Assembly (NCBI GenBank): GCA_963592205.1
Contig: CAVAVU010000078.1
Span: forward strand, 1 to 42,062
Length of the DNA stretch: 42,062 bases
From: Claveliimonas sp963592205
GTDB taxonomy: Bacteria; Bacillota; Clostridia; Lachnospirales; Lachnospiraceae
Reading direction: 5' to 3'
The position numbers were made by a program, and so were the translations under genes. Below are positions 23,216 to 30,488 of the stretch, one piece after another. The first letter of the stretch is position 1. The number at the start of each line of letters is the position of its first letter. The notes under the pieces are model-generated. The model was not told where the DNA came from and made no database searches. It saw only the letters and a list, made by a program, of their open reading frames with translations.

Positions 23216-25303
23216 TTATTCAGCTACGTCTTTCATACTGAATGACAGACGTCCCATCTTATCCTTGCCAAGGCATACAACCTTAACCACATCACCCAGG
23301 GTAAGTACATCCTCAACCTGTTTGATTCTCTCTTTGGAAATCTTAGAAATGTGTACCATTCCTTCTTTTCCCGGTGCAAACTCAAGGAATGCACCGAATT
23401 CTTTGATGCTGACAACCTTTCCTTCCAAAACCTGTCCAGCTTCAAAGTCAGTTACGATGATCTCGATCAGCTGTTTTGCACGATCCATTCCAGCTGCATC
23501 TGTGCCGCAGATAGATACTGCGCCGTCATCTGTAATATCAATCTTAACACCAGTCTCTTCGATGATCGCATTGATTGTCTTTCCGCGCTGACCAACTACA
23601 TCACCGATCTTCTGAGGATCAATCTGCATCTGAATGATCTTTGGTGCAAATTCGCCAACTTCTGTTCTAGGCTCTGCAATTGCCTTAGACATACACTCAT
23701 CCATAATGAACAGACGAGCCTGTCTTGTACGTGCGATTGCTTCTTCAACGATCGGTCTTGTAAGTCCGTGGATCTTAATATCCATCTGGATTGCTGTAAT
23801 ACCCTTCTTTGTACCGGTTACCTTGAAGTCCATGTCTCCAAAGAAGTCTTCCAGACCCTGAATATCGGTAAGCACCAGATAATCATCATCTGTCTCTCCA
23901 GTTACAAGTCCGCATGAGATACCTGCAACCATAGCTTTGATCGGAACACCTGCAGCCATAAGAGACATGCAAGATGCACAGGTAGAAGCCATAGATGTAG
24001 ATCCGTTAGACTCAAATGTCTCTGATACAGTACGGATTGCATATGGGAACTCTGATTCACTTGGCAGAACTGGTACAAGTGCACGCTCTGCAAGAGCTCC
24101 GTGTCCGATTTCACGACGTCCCGGTCCTCTGGATGGTCTTGTCTCACCTACAGAATATGACGGGAAGTTATAATGATGCATATAACGCTTTGTAGTCTCT
24201 TTTTCATCTAATCCATCAAGTCTCTGTGCCTCTGACAACGGAGCCAGTGTGCAGACATTACAGATCTGTGTCTGTCCTCTGGTGAACATAGCAGAACCAT
24301 GTACACGAGGAATCAGGTCTACTTCTGCTGCAAGTGGACGAATCTGATCAATTGCTCTGCCATCCGGACGCTTGTGGTCTTTCAGAATCATCTTACGTAC
24401 AGTCTTCTTCTGATACTGATATACAGCCTCACCAAGTACAGCAAGCCACTCTTCATTATCTGCAAATGCCTCTTCCAGCTTCTCTGTCACCTGACGGATG
24501 TTCTCTTCACGAACCTGCTTCTCATCAGTAAATACTGCTTTTTCCATCTCTTCCGGTGGAACAATCTCTTTGATTGCCGCAAAGAGTTCTTCCGGAACTA
24601 CGAATCTCTGATAGTCATGCTTCGGCTTACCACACTCAGCAACGATTGTATCAACAAATGCGATCACCTTCTGGTTCACTTCGTGAGCTGCGTAAATTGC
24701 CTCGATCATCTGTGCTTCCGGAACTTCATTCGCTCCGGCTTCGATCATGATAACTTTCTCTCTTGTAGACGCAACTGTCAGTGCCATATCAGACACTTCC
24801 TTCTGTGCTGCTGTCGGGTTAAATACAAACTCACCATCAACCAGACCTACCTGTGTAGTAGAGATCGGTCCGTCAAACGGAATATCAGAAATTGTAGTTG
24901 CAATTGCAGCACCGAGCATTGCTGTAAGCTCCGGCGAGCAATCCTGATCTACCGAAAGTACCAGGTTCTCCAATGTAACGTCATTGCGGTAGTCCTTTGG
25001 GAACAGCGGACGCATCGGACGGTCGATAACACGGTCTGTCAGGACTGCATTCTCAGATGCCTTACCCTCACGCTTGTTAAATCCTCCAGGGATCTTACCT
25101 ACAGCGTACATTCTTTCATTATATTCTACACTTAACGGGAAGAAATCGATTCCTTCTCTTGGTTTCTCAGATGCTGTTGCTGTACACAGTACAGTTGTAT
25201 CACCATAGTGCATCAATACTGCACCATTCGCCTGTTTTGCAACTCTGCCAACGTCAACTCGCAGTGTTCTGCCAGCCAATTCCATTTCAAACTGTTTAAA
25301 CAT
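23216..25303 (-). CDS. pnp: Polyribonucleotide nucleotidyltransferase (PNPase)
   Basis: PNPase degrades RNA 3' to 5' by phosphorolysis. The 695-residue protein contains two RNase PH-type domains (roughly residues 1-220 and 310-545) separated by a helical linker, then a KH domain (GQRGKTINAIIEETGVKIDI, near 560-580) and a C-terminal S1 domain (VLEGKVVSIKEFGAFLEFAP). The core segment GKIPGGFNKREGKAS and RRPLFPKDYRNDV-type region are present. The length is normal. It follows rpsO on the same strand with its own terminator, leader and promoter between them. Confidence 0.98.
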   Translation of the reverse strand: MFKQFEMELAGRTLRVDVGRVAKQANGAVLMHYGDTTVLCTATASEKPREGIDFFPLSVEYNERMYAVGKIPGGFNKREGKASENAVLTDRVIDRPMRPLFPKDYRNDVTLENLVLSVDQDCSPELTAMLGAAIATTISDIPFDGPISTTQVGLVDGEFVFNPTAAQKEVSDMALTVASTREKVIMIEAGANEVPEAQMIEAIYAAHEVNQKVIAFVDTIVAECGKPKHDYQRFVVPEELFAAIKEIVPPEEMEKAVFTDEKQVREENIRQVTEKLEEAFADNEEWLAVLGEAVYQYQKKTVRKMILKDHKRPDGRAIDQIRPLAAEVDLIPRVHGSAMFTRGQTQICNVCTLAPLSEAQRLDGLDEKETTKRYMHHYNFPSYSVGETRPSRGPGRREIGHGALAERALVPVLPSESEFPYAIRTVSETFESNGSTSMASTCASCMSLMAAGVPIKAMVAGISCGLVTGETDDDYLVLTDIQGLEDFFGDMDFKVTGTKKGITAIQMDIKIHGLTRPIVEEAIARTRQARLFIMDECMSKAIAEPRTEVGEFAPKIIQMQIDPQKIGDVVGQRGKTINAIIEETGVKIDITDDGAVSICGTDAAGMDRAKQLIEIIVTDFEAGQVLEGKVVSIKEFGAFLEFAPGKEGMVHISKISKERIKQVEDVLTLGDVVKVVCLGKDKMGRLSFSMKDVAE

Positions 25304-25374
25304 GGTAGTATTCCTTTCTTATATTCATCTCTTTCAATTATTTCATCTATGCAGAAACAGAAACTACCGAAACT

Positions 25375-25410
25375 ACTGAAAAACATATTTCGTGAAATAC
25401 ACTTTTCAGT
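25375..25410 (-). promoter_or_regulatory. Hairpin in the pnp 5' leader
   Basis: ACTGAAAA (25375-25382) pairs with TTTTCAGT (25403-25410), with an inner ATTTC/GAAAT pairing. It lies within the roughly 135-base untranslated leader of pnp, where several bacteria process or autoregulate the message. Function here is inferred only from position. Confidence 0.5.
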
Positions 25411-25447
25411 GGTCTCGGAATATATGTCTCTGTCCGCAATCTTGTTT

Positions 25448-25453
25448 ATTATA
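25448..25453 (-). promoter_or_regulatory. Probable pnp promoter -10 element
   Basis: A perfect TATAAT on the minus strand lies 150 bases before the pnp start, in AT-rich sequence. A second TATAAT lies about 14 bases further upstream. The -35 is poor in both alignments. Confidence 0.45.
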
Positions 25454-25485
25454 GCATACATTATATAAAAAGGCTATCTTTTTAT

Positions 25486-25517
25486 TGCACAAAAAGAGCA
25501 CCGGAAAATCCGATGCT
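25486..25517 (-). terminator. rpsO intrinsic terminator
   Basis: GAGCATCGGA and TCCGGTGCTC (minus strand) form a stem with one G-T pair and a mismatch, followed by TTTTTGTGC. It lies 35 bases after the rpsO stop. Confidence 0.85.
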
Positions 25518-25551
25518 CATTCTCACTTCATCAAACTTTGAAATGCGATAA

Positions 25552-25818
25552 TTATTTACGCAGTCCAAGCTTCTCGATCAGTGCACGATATCTCTCGATA
25601 TCTTTCTCTTTCAGATATGCAAGAAGTCCTCTTCTCTGTCCTACCATCTTAAGAAGTCCTCTTCTTGAGTGGTGATCCTTCGGGTTAGCCTTGAAGTGAT
25701 CTGTCAGGTCATTGATTCTTGCTGTCAGGATAGCAACCTGTACTTCCGGAGAACCTGTATCTCCTTCTCCTCTACCATACTCTGCGATAATCTGACTCTT
25801 CTGCTCTTTTGTTATCAT
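25552..25818 (-). CDS. rpsO: 30S ribosomal protein S15
   Basis: The 88-residue protein is S15, which binds 16S rRNA early in 30S assembly. It starts MITKEQKSQIIAEYGRGEGD and contains the family core GDTGSPEVQVAILTARIN, HHSRRGLLKMVGQRRGLL and YLKEKDIERYRALIEKLGLR. The length is normal. AAGGAGG precedes the ATG. The gene order rpsO then pnp is conserved across many bacteria. A leader of about 85 bases with a strong stem precedes the gene. Confidence 0.98.
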   Translation of the reverse strand: MITKEQKSQIIAEYGRGEGDTGSPEVQVAILTARINDLTDHFKANPKDHHSRRGLLKMVGQRRGLLAYLKEKDIERYRALIEKLGLRK

Positions 25819-25856
25819 GTCTTTTTCCTCCTTATTCTTTACACTGCCGACATTAA

Positions 25857-25881
25857 GTAGCGGTTGGAGTCCTCCAGCTAC
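25857..25881 (-). promoter_or_regulatory. Stem-loop in rpsO leader, candidate S15 autoregulatory site
   Basis: On the minus strand, GTAGC and TGGAG pair with CTCCA and GCTAC around a very short loop, with an ACC bulge on one side. S15 represses its own translation through leader RNA structures in several bacteria, so this is a candidate, but I cannot show that it matches a known S15-binding fold. Confidence 0.4.
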
Positions 25882-25909
25882 CGAACACCGGTTGTTTTAC
25901 ACGAGTCGT

Positions 25910-25939
25910 AGTATAACACAAAAGGGAGTTCAGTGTAAA
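25910..25939 (-). promoter_or_regulatory. rpsO promoter
   Basis: On the minus strand, -35 TTTACA (25934-25939) and -10 TATACT (25910-25915) are separated by 18 bases. The promoter lies within the hairpin that terminates the upstream rpe transcript. Confidence 0.65.
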
Positions 25940-25948
25940 CCCCCTTTT
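25918..25948 (-). terminator. rpe terminator overlapping the rpsO promoter
   Basis: On the minus strand, CAAAAGGG pairs with CCCTTTTG around a loop of about 14 bases, followed by TGTTATA. It lies about 50 bases past the rpe stop and would end the long catabolic operon. Its loop contains the -35 of rpsO. Confidence 0.6.
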
Positions 25949-25997
25949 GTATCTTTTTTCGTTCTTAACTGAAAGTGTAACGATTTAGCCAGGTTTA

Positions 25998-26645
25998 TTA
26001 CAATGCTTTCAGACTCTTAACAGCATCTGTAATTGATTCTGCTCCAAACACCGAACTTCCTGCGATCAGAATATCTGCTCCGACCTCCACAAGTTTCTTG
26101 CCCGTCACTGTATTCACGCCTCCGTCCACACTAATCGGAACACGTTTTCCAACTTCATCCATGATCTCTACAGCTCTTTTCACTTTTTCATAGATACTCT
26201 CTTCAAATGGCTGTCCGCCATATCCAGGTTCCACGCTCATCAGAATCAATCCATCAATATGCGGAAGCAGGTAGCGAAGACGTTCCACATCATAAGAAGG
26301 TCCAATGCCGAGTCCTGCCTTAATGCCAGCTTTTTTCACTTCTCTCAACATATGGAGTGGATTCGGGCAGGCATCAAGCTGAAACGTAATAATATCCGCC
26401 CCTGCTTTTGCAAACATCGGAAGAAATGTCTCTGGTCTGACAAGTTCCATATGCACAGAAAGTGGAAGTTTCGTGATTTTTTTCAAGTCTGCCACAAGCT
26501 GTGGTCCAAATGTGACATTCTCGACATAGACACCATCCATCACATCGATATGCACAATATCTGCGCCTGCTTTTTCTGCCTCTAATACCTGTTCTCCAAT
26601 CTTAGTATAATCACACGCTAAGATTGACGCTGATACTTTTGCCAT
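25998..26645 (-). CDS. rpe: Ribulose-phosphate 3-epimerase
   Basis: The enzyme interconverts D-ribulose 5-phosphate and D-xylulose 5-phosphate in the pentose phosphate pathway. From ATG 26645 the 215-residue TIM barrel starts MAKVSASILACDYTKIGEQV. Metal ligands are in VHIDVMDG and LSVHMEL and in the SVDGGVN segment, and the phosphate loop follows PGYGGQPF. The length is normal. AGGAGGAG precedes the ATG; an in-frame start at 26690 is rejected. It is the last gene of the catabolic operon, 56 bases after the FGGY kinase, and may process a pentulose 5-phosphate made by that kinase. Relatives acting on allulose 6-phosphate or other epimers exist, so its substrate here could differ. Confidence 0.93.
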   Translation of the reverse strand: MAKVSASILACDYTKIGEQVLEAEKAGADIVHIDVMDGVYVENVTFGPQLVADLKKITKLPLSVHMELVRPETFLPMFAKAGADIITFQLDACPNPLHMLREVKKAGIKAGLGIGPSYDVERLRYLLPHIDGLILMSVEPGYGGQPFEESIYEKVKRAVEIMDEVGKRVPISVDGGVNTVTGKKLVEVGADILIAGSSVFGAESITDAVKSLKAL

Positions 26646-26701
26646 ATTTCTCCTCCTAATATAAGCAGGTGGACATGTCGCCACATCCACCTGAATATCC
26701 T

Positions 26702-28252
26702 TTATTTCTGTGTTACATGATTCGTCACGGAATGCATCCAGTCTTTTGCAATCGCATAAATCTCTTTATACTTTTCAAAATAGAACATATATTCATCATG
26801 TCTTTCCTGATTCGGCTCAACCGTGTACTCGACATCTGTCATAGCTTCTGCCGCTGTATCAATATCCGGATATACGCCACCGGCTACGGCGCCGAGAATT
26901 GCTGATCCAAGTACCGGTCCTTCACTGCATTTCGGAACAACTACAGGACAGTTACTTACATCTGCATGTGCCTGAAGCCAGAAATCACTCTTTGCCGCAC
27001 CACCAGATACAACCATTGTTTTCGGCACAAAACCTGCCTCACGGAATACTTCCAGAATCGCTTCCGTACCATAGCAGATACTCTCAATAATTGCACGATA
27101 CATATGAGCCGGTGTATGTCCAAGAGACAAACCGTAGAACATACCTCTGACATCCGGATCTACATGAGGTGTACGATTGCCCTGGAAGAAATCAAGAGCC
27201 ACCAGTCCATCTGCTCCGATCGGAAGTTTGGCCGCTTCACGGTTCAGAATATCATATACGCTGCAGCCTTCTTTTTCAGCCTGCACCTTCACCGTACCGC
27301 ACAGCTGATTCTTGAACCAGTTAACAATAGAGCCCGTTGATGTCTGTCCACCTTCCACCATACGAAGTCCAGGAACAATGGCATCCGGATACGCTCCCCA
27401 CATTCCTTTTCTGTGGATCGGATCTTTGAACTGAGCAACATGCAAATGAGAGGAACCTGTAATCAATGTCAATTTACCAGGTTGATGCGCATTCAGACCG
27501 ATAACTCCAACGAACGCATCCGCTCCGCCTTCGCCAACCGGAATGCCAGGAACAAGTCCCATGTCTTCAGCAGCTTTTTCTGTCAGTCCTCCAACAAGTT
27601 CTCCAAGCGGCAATACTCTTGGCGGCAACTTCTCAACCAGATCATCAAGTCCAATCGTGTTATAGAAATCAACCGGATATCCGCCTTCTTCATTGTTGTA
27701 ATACCAACGAACAGACGCACAGTTAATACTTGCTGTATATTCGCCTGTCAATTTATACATCAACCAGTCCGTACATTCATAGAAGCGGGTAGCTTTATTA
27801 TAAACTTCCGGTTCATTCTCCTTTAACCAAAGTGCTTTTGCAGGAAGGCATTCTGCCGATACCATTCCATAGCCATTGTACTTCAGCGCATCGTGTCCTG
27901 ATTCATAGATACGTTTTGCCTGTTCGGAAGCACGTACATCCATCCACATGATTGCATCACGAAGCGGTTCCATATCATCTCCTGAGAGTACAACAGTACA
28001 ACATGTCGTATCCACGCTCATACCTTTGATGCACGCCGGATCAATATCACTCTCCGCCATTGCTCGCTTTGATGCCTTGCAGATAGAATCCCACCATTCA
28101 CTTGGCTTCTGCTCTGCACGACCGGAAGCCGGTGTATACAAAGGATATGGTTCTTCACAAAATACAATTGGATTTCCTTTTAAGTCAAAAATACCAACTC
28201 TTGCTCCGCCAGTACCCATATCAACGCCTAATACACAATCTATTTTACGCAT
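26702..28252 (-). CDS. FGGY-family carbohydrate kinase
   Basis: The 516-residue protein has the two actin-like domains of FGGY kinases. Visible elements are the N-terminal phosphate loop GVDMGTGGARVGIFD (residues 9-23), IMWMDVRASEQAKRI with the sugar-binding region typical of ribulokinase-like members, the catalytic Asp region GEGGADAFVGVIGL, and the nucleotide-binding VVSGGAAKSDFW near residue 415. The family includes ribulokinase, xylulokinase, erythritol kinase and others, and the exact sugar cannot be read from sequence. Because rpe follows it, a pentulose such as ribulose or xylulose is a fair guess. GGAGG precedes the ATG. It is part of the LacI-controlled locus. Confidence 0.9.
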   Translation of the reverse strand: MRKIDCVLGVDMGTGGARVGIFDLKGNPIVFCEEPYPLYTPASGRAEQKPSEWWDSICKASKRAMAESDIDPACIKGMSVDTTCCTVVLSGDDMEPLRDAIMWMDVRASEQAKRIYESGHDALKYNGYGMVSAECLPAKALWLKENEPEVYNKATRFYECTDWLMYKLTGEYTASINCASVRWYYNNEEGGYPVDFYNTIGLDDLVEKLPPRVLPLGELVGGLTEKAAEDMGLVPGIPVGEGGADAFVGVIGLNAHQPGKLTLITGSSHLHVAQFKDPIHRKGMWGAYPDAIVPGLRMVEGGQTSTGSIVNWFKNQLCGTVKVQAEKEGCSVYDILNREAAKLPIGADGLVALDFFQGNRTPHVDPDVRGMFYGLSLGHTPAHMYRAIIESICYGTEAILEVFREAGFVPKTMVVSGGAAKSDFWLQAHADVSNCPVVVPKCSEGPVLGSAILGAVAGGVYPDIDTAAEAMTDVEYTVEPNQERHDEYMFYFEKYKEIYAIAKDWMHSVTNHVTQK

Positions 28253-28276
28253 CTTATTTTCCTCCGTTAAGTCAAA

Positions 28277-28741
28277 TTAAAGTTCAAGTCCAATCTCCTC
28301 AGGAATTTCATCGAAGTAAATATCATCATGGCTTGTGTTATTTTTAAAGATTACAAGGCAATGTACAGAATCATCTAATGTATTTGGAGCCCAATGCCAT
28401 ACACCAGGTTTACAGCTGATTCCCATTCCCTTAGGAATATAAAATGCACGAACCTTTTCCGGATCCGGTTTGCCAGCAGGTGCAAACGGAACGATAATGC
28501 CACCTGTCATAGCAAACAAATTCTCTTCTGTATGATCATGTGCTTCAAACTTCTTCACAGTAAATGGCTTGCGGAATACTTCCATCAGATTAATTGATGT
28601 CGGAGTATCTCTGACTACAACCTGCGGATACCATGTATGCGAGCCTTTTGCACCGCAATCCTCTCTGCCTTCATAAGATAATACTTCACCAAATTCTGCA
28701 AATGCTTCTTTTGTAAGCTGTTCTACTTTAATCTTTTTCAT
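28277..28741 (-). CDS. Ureidoglycolate lyase (AllA)-family cupin-like protein
   Basis: The 154-residue protein resembles AllA of E. coli, which splits ureidoglycolate into glyoxylate and urea. Similar elements are the opening around KEAFAEFGEVLSY, the HDHTEENLFAMTGG segment in the middle, and the PGVWHWAP segment with the conserved His/Trp near residue 120. AllA proteins have a cupin-like fold. No allantoin, purine or urea gene is nearby; it lies in a sugar operon between dhaL and the kinase. It may act on a sugar-derived hemiacetal, lactone or similar compound, but that is inference. A hairpin separates it from dhaL. Confidence 0.8.
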   Translation of the reverse strand: MKKIKVEQLTKEAFAEFGEVLSYEGREDCGAKGSHTWYPQVVVRDTPTSINLMEVFRKPFTVKKFEAHDHTEENLFAMTGGIIVPFAPAGKPDPEKVRAFYIPKGMGISCKPGVWHWAPNTLDDSVHCLVIFKNNTSHDDIYFDEIPEEIGLEL

Positions 28742-28763
28742 AACAAATCCTTCTTTCTTAAAA

Positions 28764-28802
28764 GATTACACTTATCTGGTCATAAACCTAATAAGTGTAA
28801 TC
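28764..28802 (-). terminator. Hairpin between dhaL and the AllA-like gene (possible attenuator)
   Basis: GATTACACTTAT (28764-28775) and ATAAGTGTAATC (28791-28802) form a perfect 12-bp stem with a 15-base loop. On the minus strand it is followed by TTTTAAG. It lies inside the operon, so it may act as a partial terminator or mRNA processing site. Confidence 0.7.
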
Positions 28803-28820
28803 ACCTTTAATTATTTACTG

Positions 28821-29444
28821 TTATACAGATGCTTTTGCAATCGCTTTAAAAATCAGCATTGCAACACATGCTCCCGGATCAACCATACCAATGGAAGCAT
28901 CTCCCTTTACTGCCGGTTTTCCATGAACTGCTTTCATATCAGTTGCTGCATGGAAACCTTTTTCAGCGCCTTCAGCAGCCTTTGCTGTAGCCGTTGCAAG
29001 ATCCTCACCTGCTTCTACTGCTGCTTTCAGTGCCTGTACTCCCGGATCAAATCCATCCAAAAATGTCTTTTCTCCAAGTTTTGCTTTACCTTTTGTCATA
29101 ATTCCATTTTCATATGCAGCAAGGAACTCTACGATGTCCGCATTGCTGAGTTCTGTTTTTCCCTTCAGAACCTTTCCACCCTGCATAAGCCCGATAGACA
29201 TCAGTGTGCCCATCGTAGACGGTGCTGCACTTGACATTGCTTTTCCGGCTCCGTAAAGCATCTTTCCTGCATCTGCCTCATCAGATCCTGCTGCGAACTC
29301 AGATGCAGCAGCGAATCCCTTCGTCATTGTAAGACCAAGATCTCCGTCTCCTACTACGCTGTCCAGTTCAATCAGATGATCTTTATTTTCGTTCATGATT
29401 GCGCTGATCTCAGCTAACATTTTTACAATATATGATGAATTCAT
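28821..29444 (-). CDS. DhaL-like (DAK2 domain) kinase subunit
   Basis: The 207-residue helical protein is the nucleotide-binding subunit of a dihydroxyacetone-kinase-type enzyme. The magnesium-binding Asp motif is LDSVVGDGDLG (D28, D33, D35), and the lipid/nucleotide-binding tail contains GMVDPGA near residue 186. E. coli DhaL reads GDADHG and GHQDPGA, so both His residues are replaced here (by Leu and Met). No DhaM phosphotransferase gene is present, so ATP is the likely phosphate donor. It follows dhaK by 18 bases with AGGAGGG before the ATG. With its altered DhaK partner it may phosphorylate a ketose other than dihydroxyacetone. Confidence 0.88.
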   Translation of the reverse strand: MNSSYIVKMLAEISAIMNENKDHLIELDSVVGDGDLGLTMTKGFAAASEFAAGSDEADAGKMLYGAGKAMSSAAPSTMGTLMSIGLMQGGKVLKGKTELSNADIVEFLAAYENGIMTKGKAKLGEKTFLDGFDPGVQALKAAVEAGEDLATATAKAAEGAEKGFHAATDMKAVHGKPAVKGDASIGMVDPGACVAMLIFKAIAKASV

Positions 29445-29462
29445 TATGATTCCCTCCTAATA

Positions 29463-30473
29463 TTAAAGCTGTTTGAAGAACGGTGTTGCTGCCGGAGCAT
29501 CAAGAAGTTCTTTCAACTCATCATCCAGTTTGAACAGGGAAATTGAGAAACCAGCCATTTCCATCGCTGTAGCAAATTCTCCTACATAGTAACGATGTAC
29601 TTTGATGCCCTCTTCTTTTAATCTCTTGTCAATATGGCGTGTTACGATATACTGCTCGTCTAACGGAGTAGCGCCCAGTCCATTGACCATAACAGCTACT
29701 TCATCGCCCTTTACATATGGAATATCCGGAAGGATCTTCTCAAGCATCTCATCAACAATCTTGTCAGCAGGCTCGATCTTACCATTACGGATACCTGCCT
29801 CGCCATGAATACCCATACCAATTGCCATCTCATCTTCAGCAATTGTGAATCCCGGTTTACCAACTTCCGGAATTGTACAAGGAGTCAGAGCTACGCCCAT
29901 TGTTCTGACATTAGCAGCTGCTTTCTCAGCAATCCTCTTAACTTCATCCAGATCTTTCATCTGAGCTGCTGCAGCGCCTGCACACTTATATACAAATACA
30001 ATACCTGCCACACCACGTCTGTGATTTGGTTCACCAGGACCTGCAGGTGCAGCGGAAGCTACATCTTCACCGGCAACAACAGTTTCAACACGGATATCTT
30101 CCTCAAAATCAGCCATCTCAGCGCCCATGTCAAAATTCAGGATATCTCCATTGTAATTACCGTAAATGTACAGAACGCCTGCTCCGTCATCTACTTCTTT
30201 GGTAACATTAAATACCTGTTCCGGGCTTGGTGACTGGAATACACCACCTACGCAGCAGCCGTCCAGCATACCTTTTCCAACATATCCAAGGAACAATGGC
30301 AGATGTCCCGAACCGCCACCTGTAACGATACCAACCTTTCCCGCAACCTTGTTAGATGTCACAAGGCAACGCAGATCATCCGCTGTATAAGTAATGTAAT
30401 CAGGATGTGCTGCATAAAGACCTTCCAGCATCTCGTCTACATAGTTTTCCGGTTTGTTGATGATTTTTTTCAT
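29463..30473 (-). CDS. DhaK-like (DAK1 domain) kinase subunit
   Basis: The 336-residue protein is the substrate-binding subunit of a dihydroxyacetone-kinase-type enzyme. It binds a ketone substrate covalently through a His; here H223 in GMGIHGEAG is the likely residue. The phosphate loop GGGSGH (52-57) and NYNGDILNF (D110) are conserved. The region after GSGH reads LPLFLGYVG, whereas E. coli DhaK has EPAHAG, so the pocket around the substrate differs. A divergent substrate such as a tetrulose or pentulose is possible. It lies directly after the permease genes with GGGAGG upstream of the ATG. Confidence 0.9.
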   Translation of the reverse strand: MKKIINKPENYVDEMLEGLYAAHPDYITYTADDLRCLVTSNKVAGKVGIVTGGGSGHLPLFLGYVGKGMLDGCCVGGVFQSPSPEQVFNVTKEVDDGAGVLYIYGNYNGDILNFDMGAEMADFEEDIRVETVVAGEDVASAAPAGPGEPNHRRGVAGIVFVYKCAGAAAAQMKDLDEVKRIAEKAAANVRTMGVALTPCTIPEVGKPGFTIAEDEMAIGMGIHGEAGIRNGKIEPADKIVDEMLEKILPDIPYVKGDEVAVMVNGLGATPLDEQYIVTRHIDKRLKEEGIKVHRYYVGEFATAMEMAGFSISLFKLDDELKELLDAPAATPFFKQL

Positions 30474-30488
30474 GACTAAATCCTCCCT

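Noticed and set aside
24299..25135. Open frame of 278 codons on the plus strand inside pnp
   Set aside because: It is antisense to the well-supported pnp, rich in Cys, His and Ser typical of shadow frames, and lacks a ribosome binding site and family resemblance.
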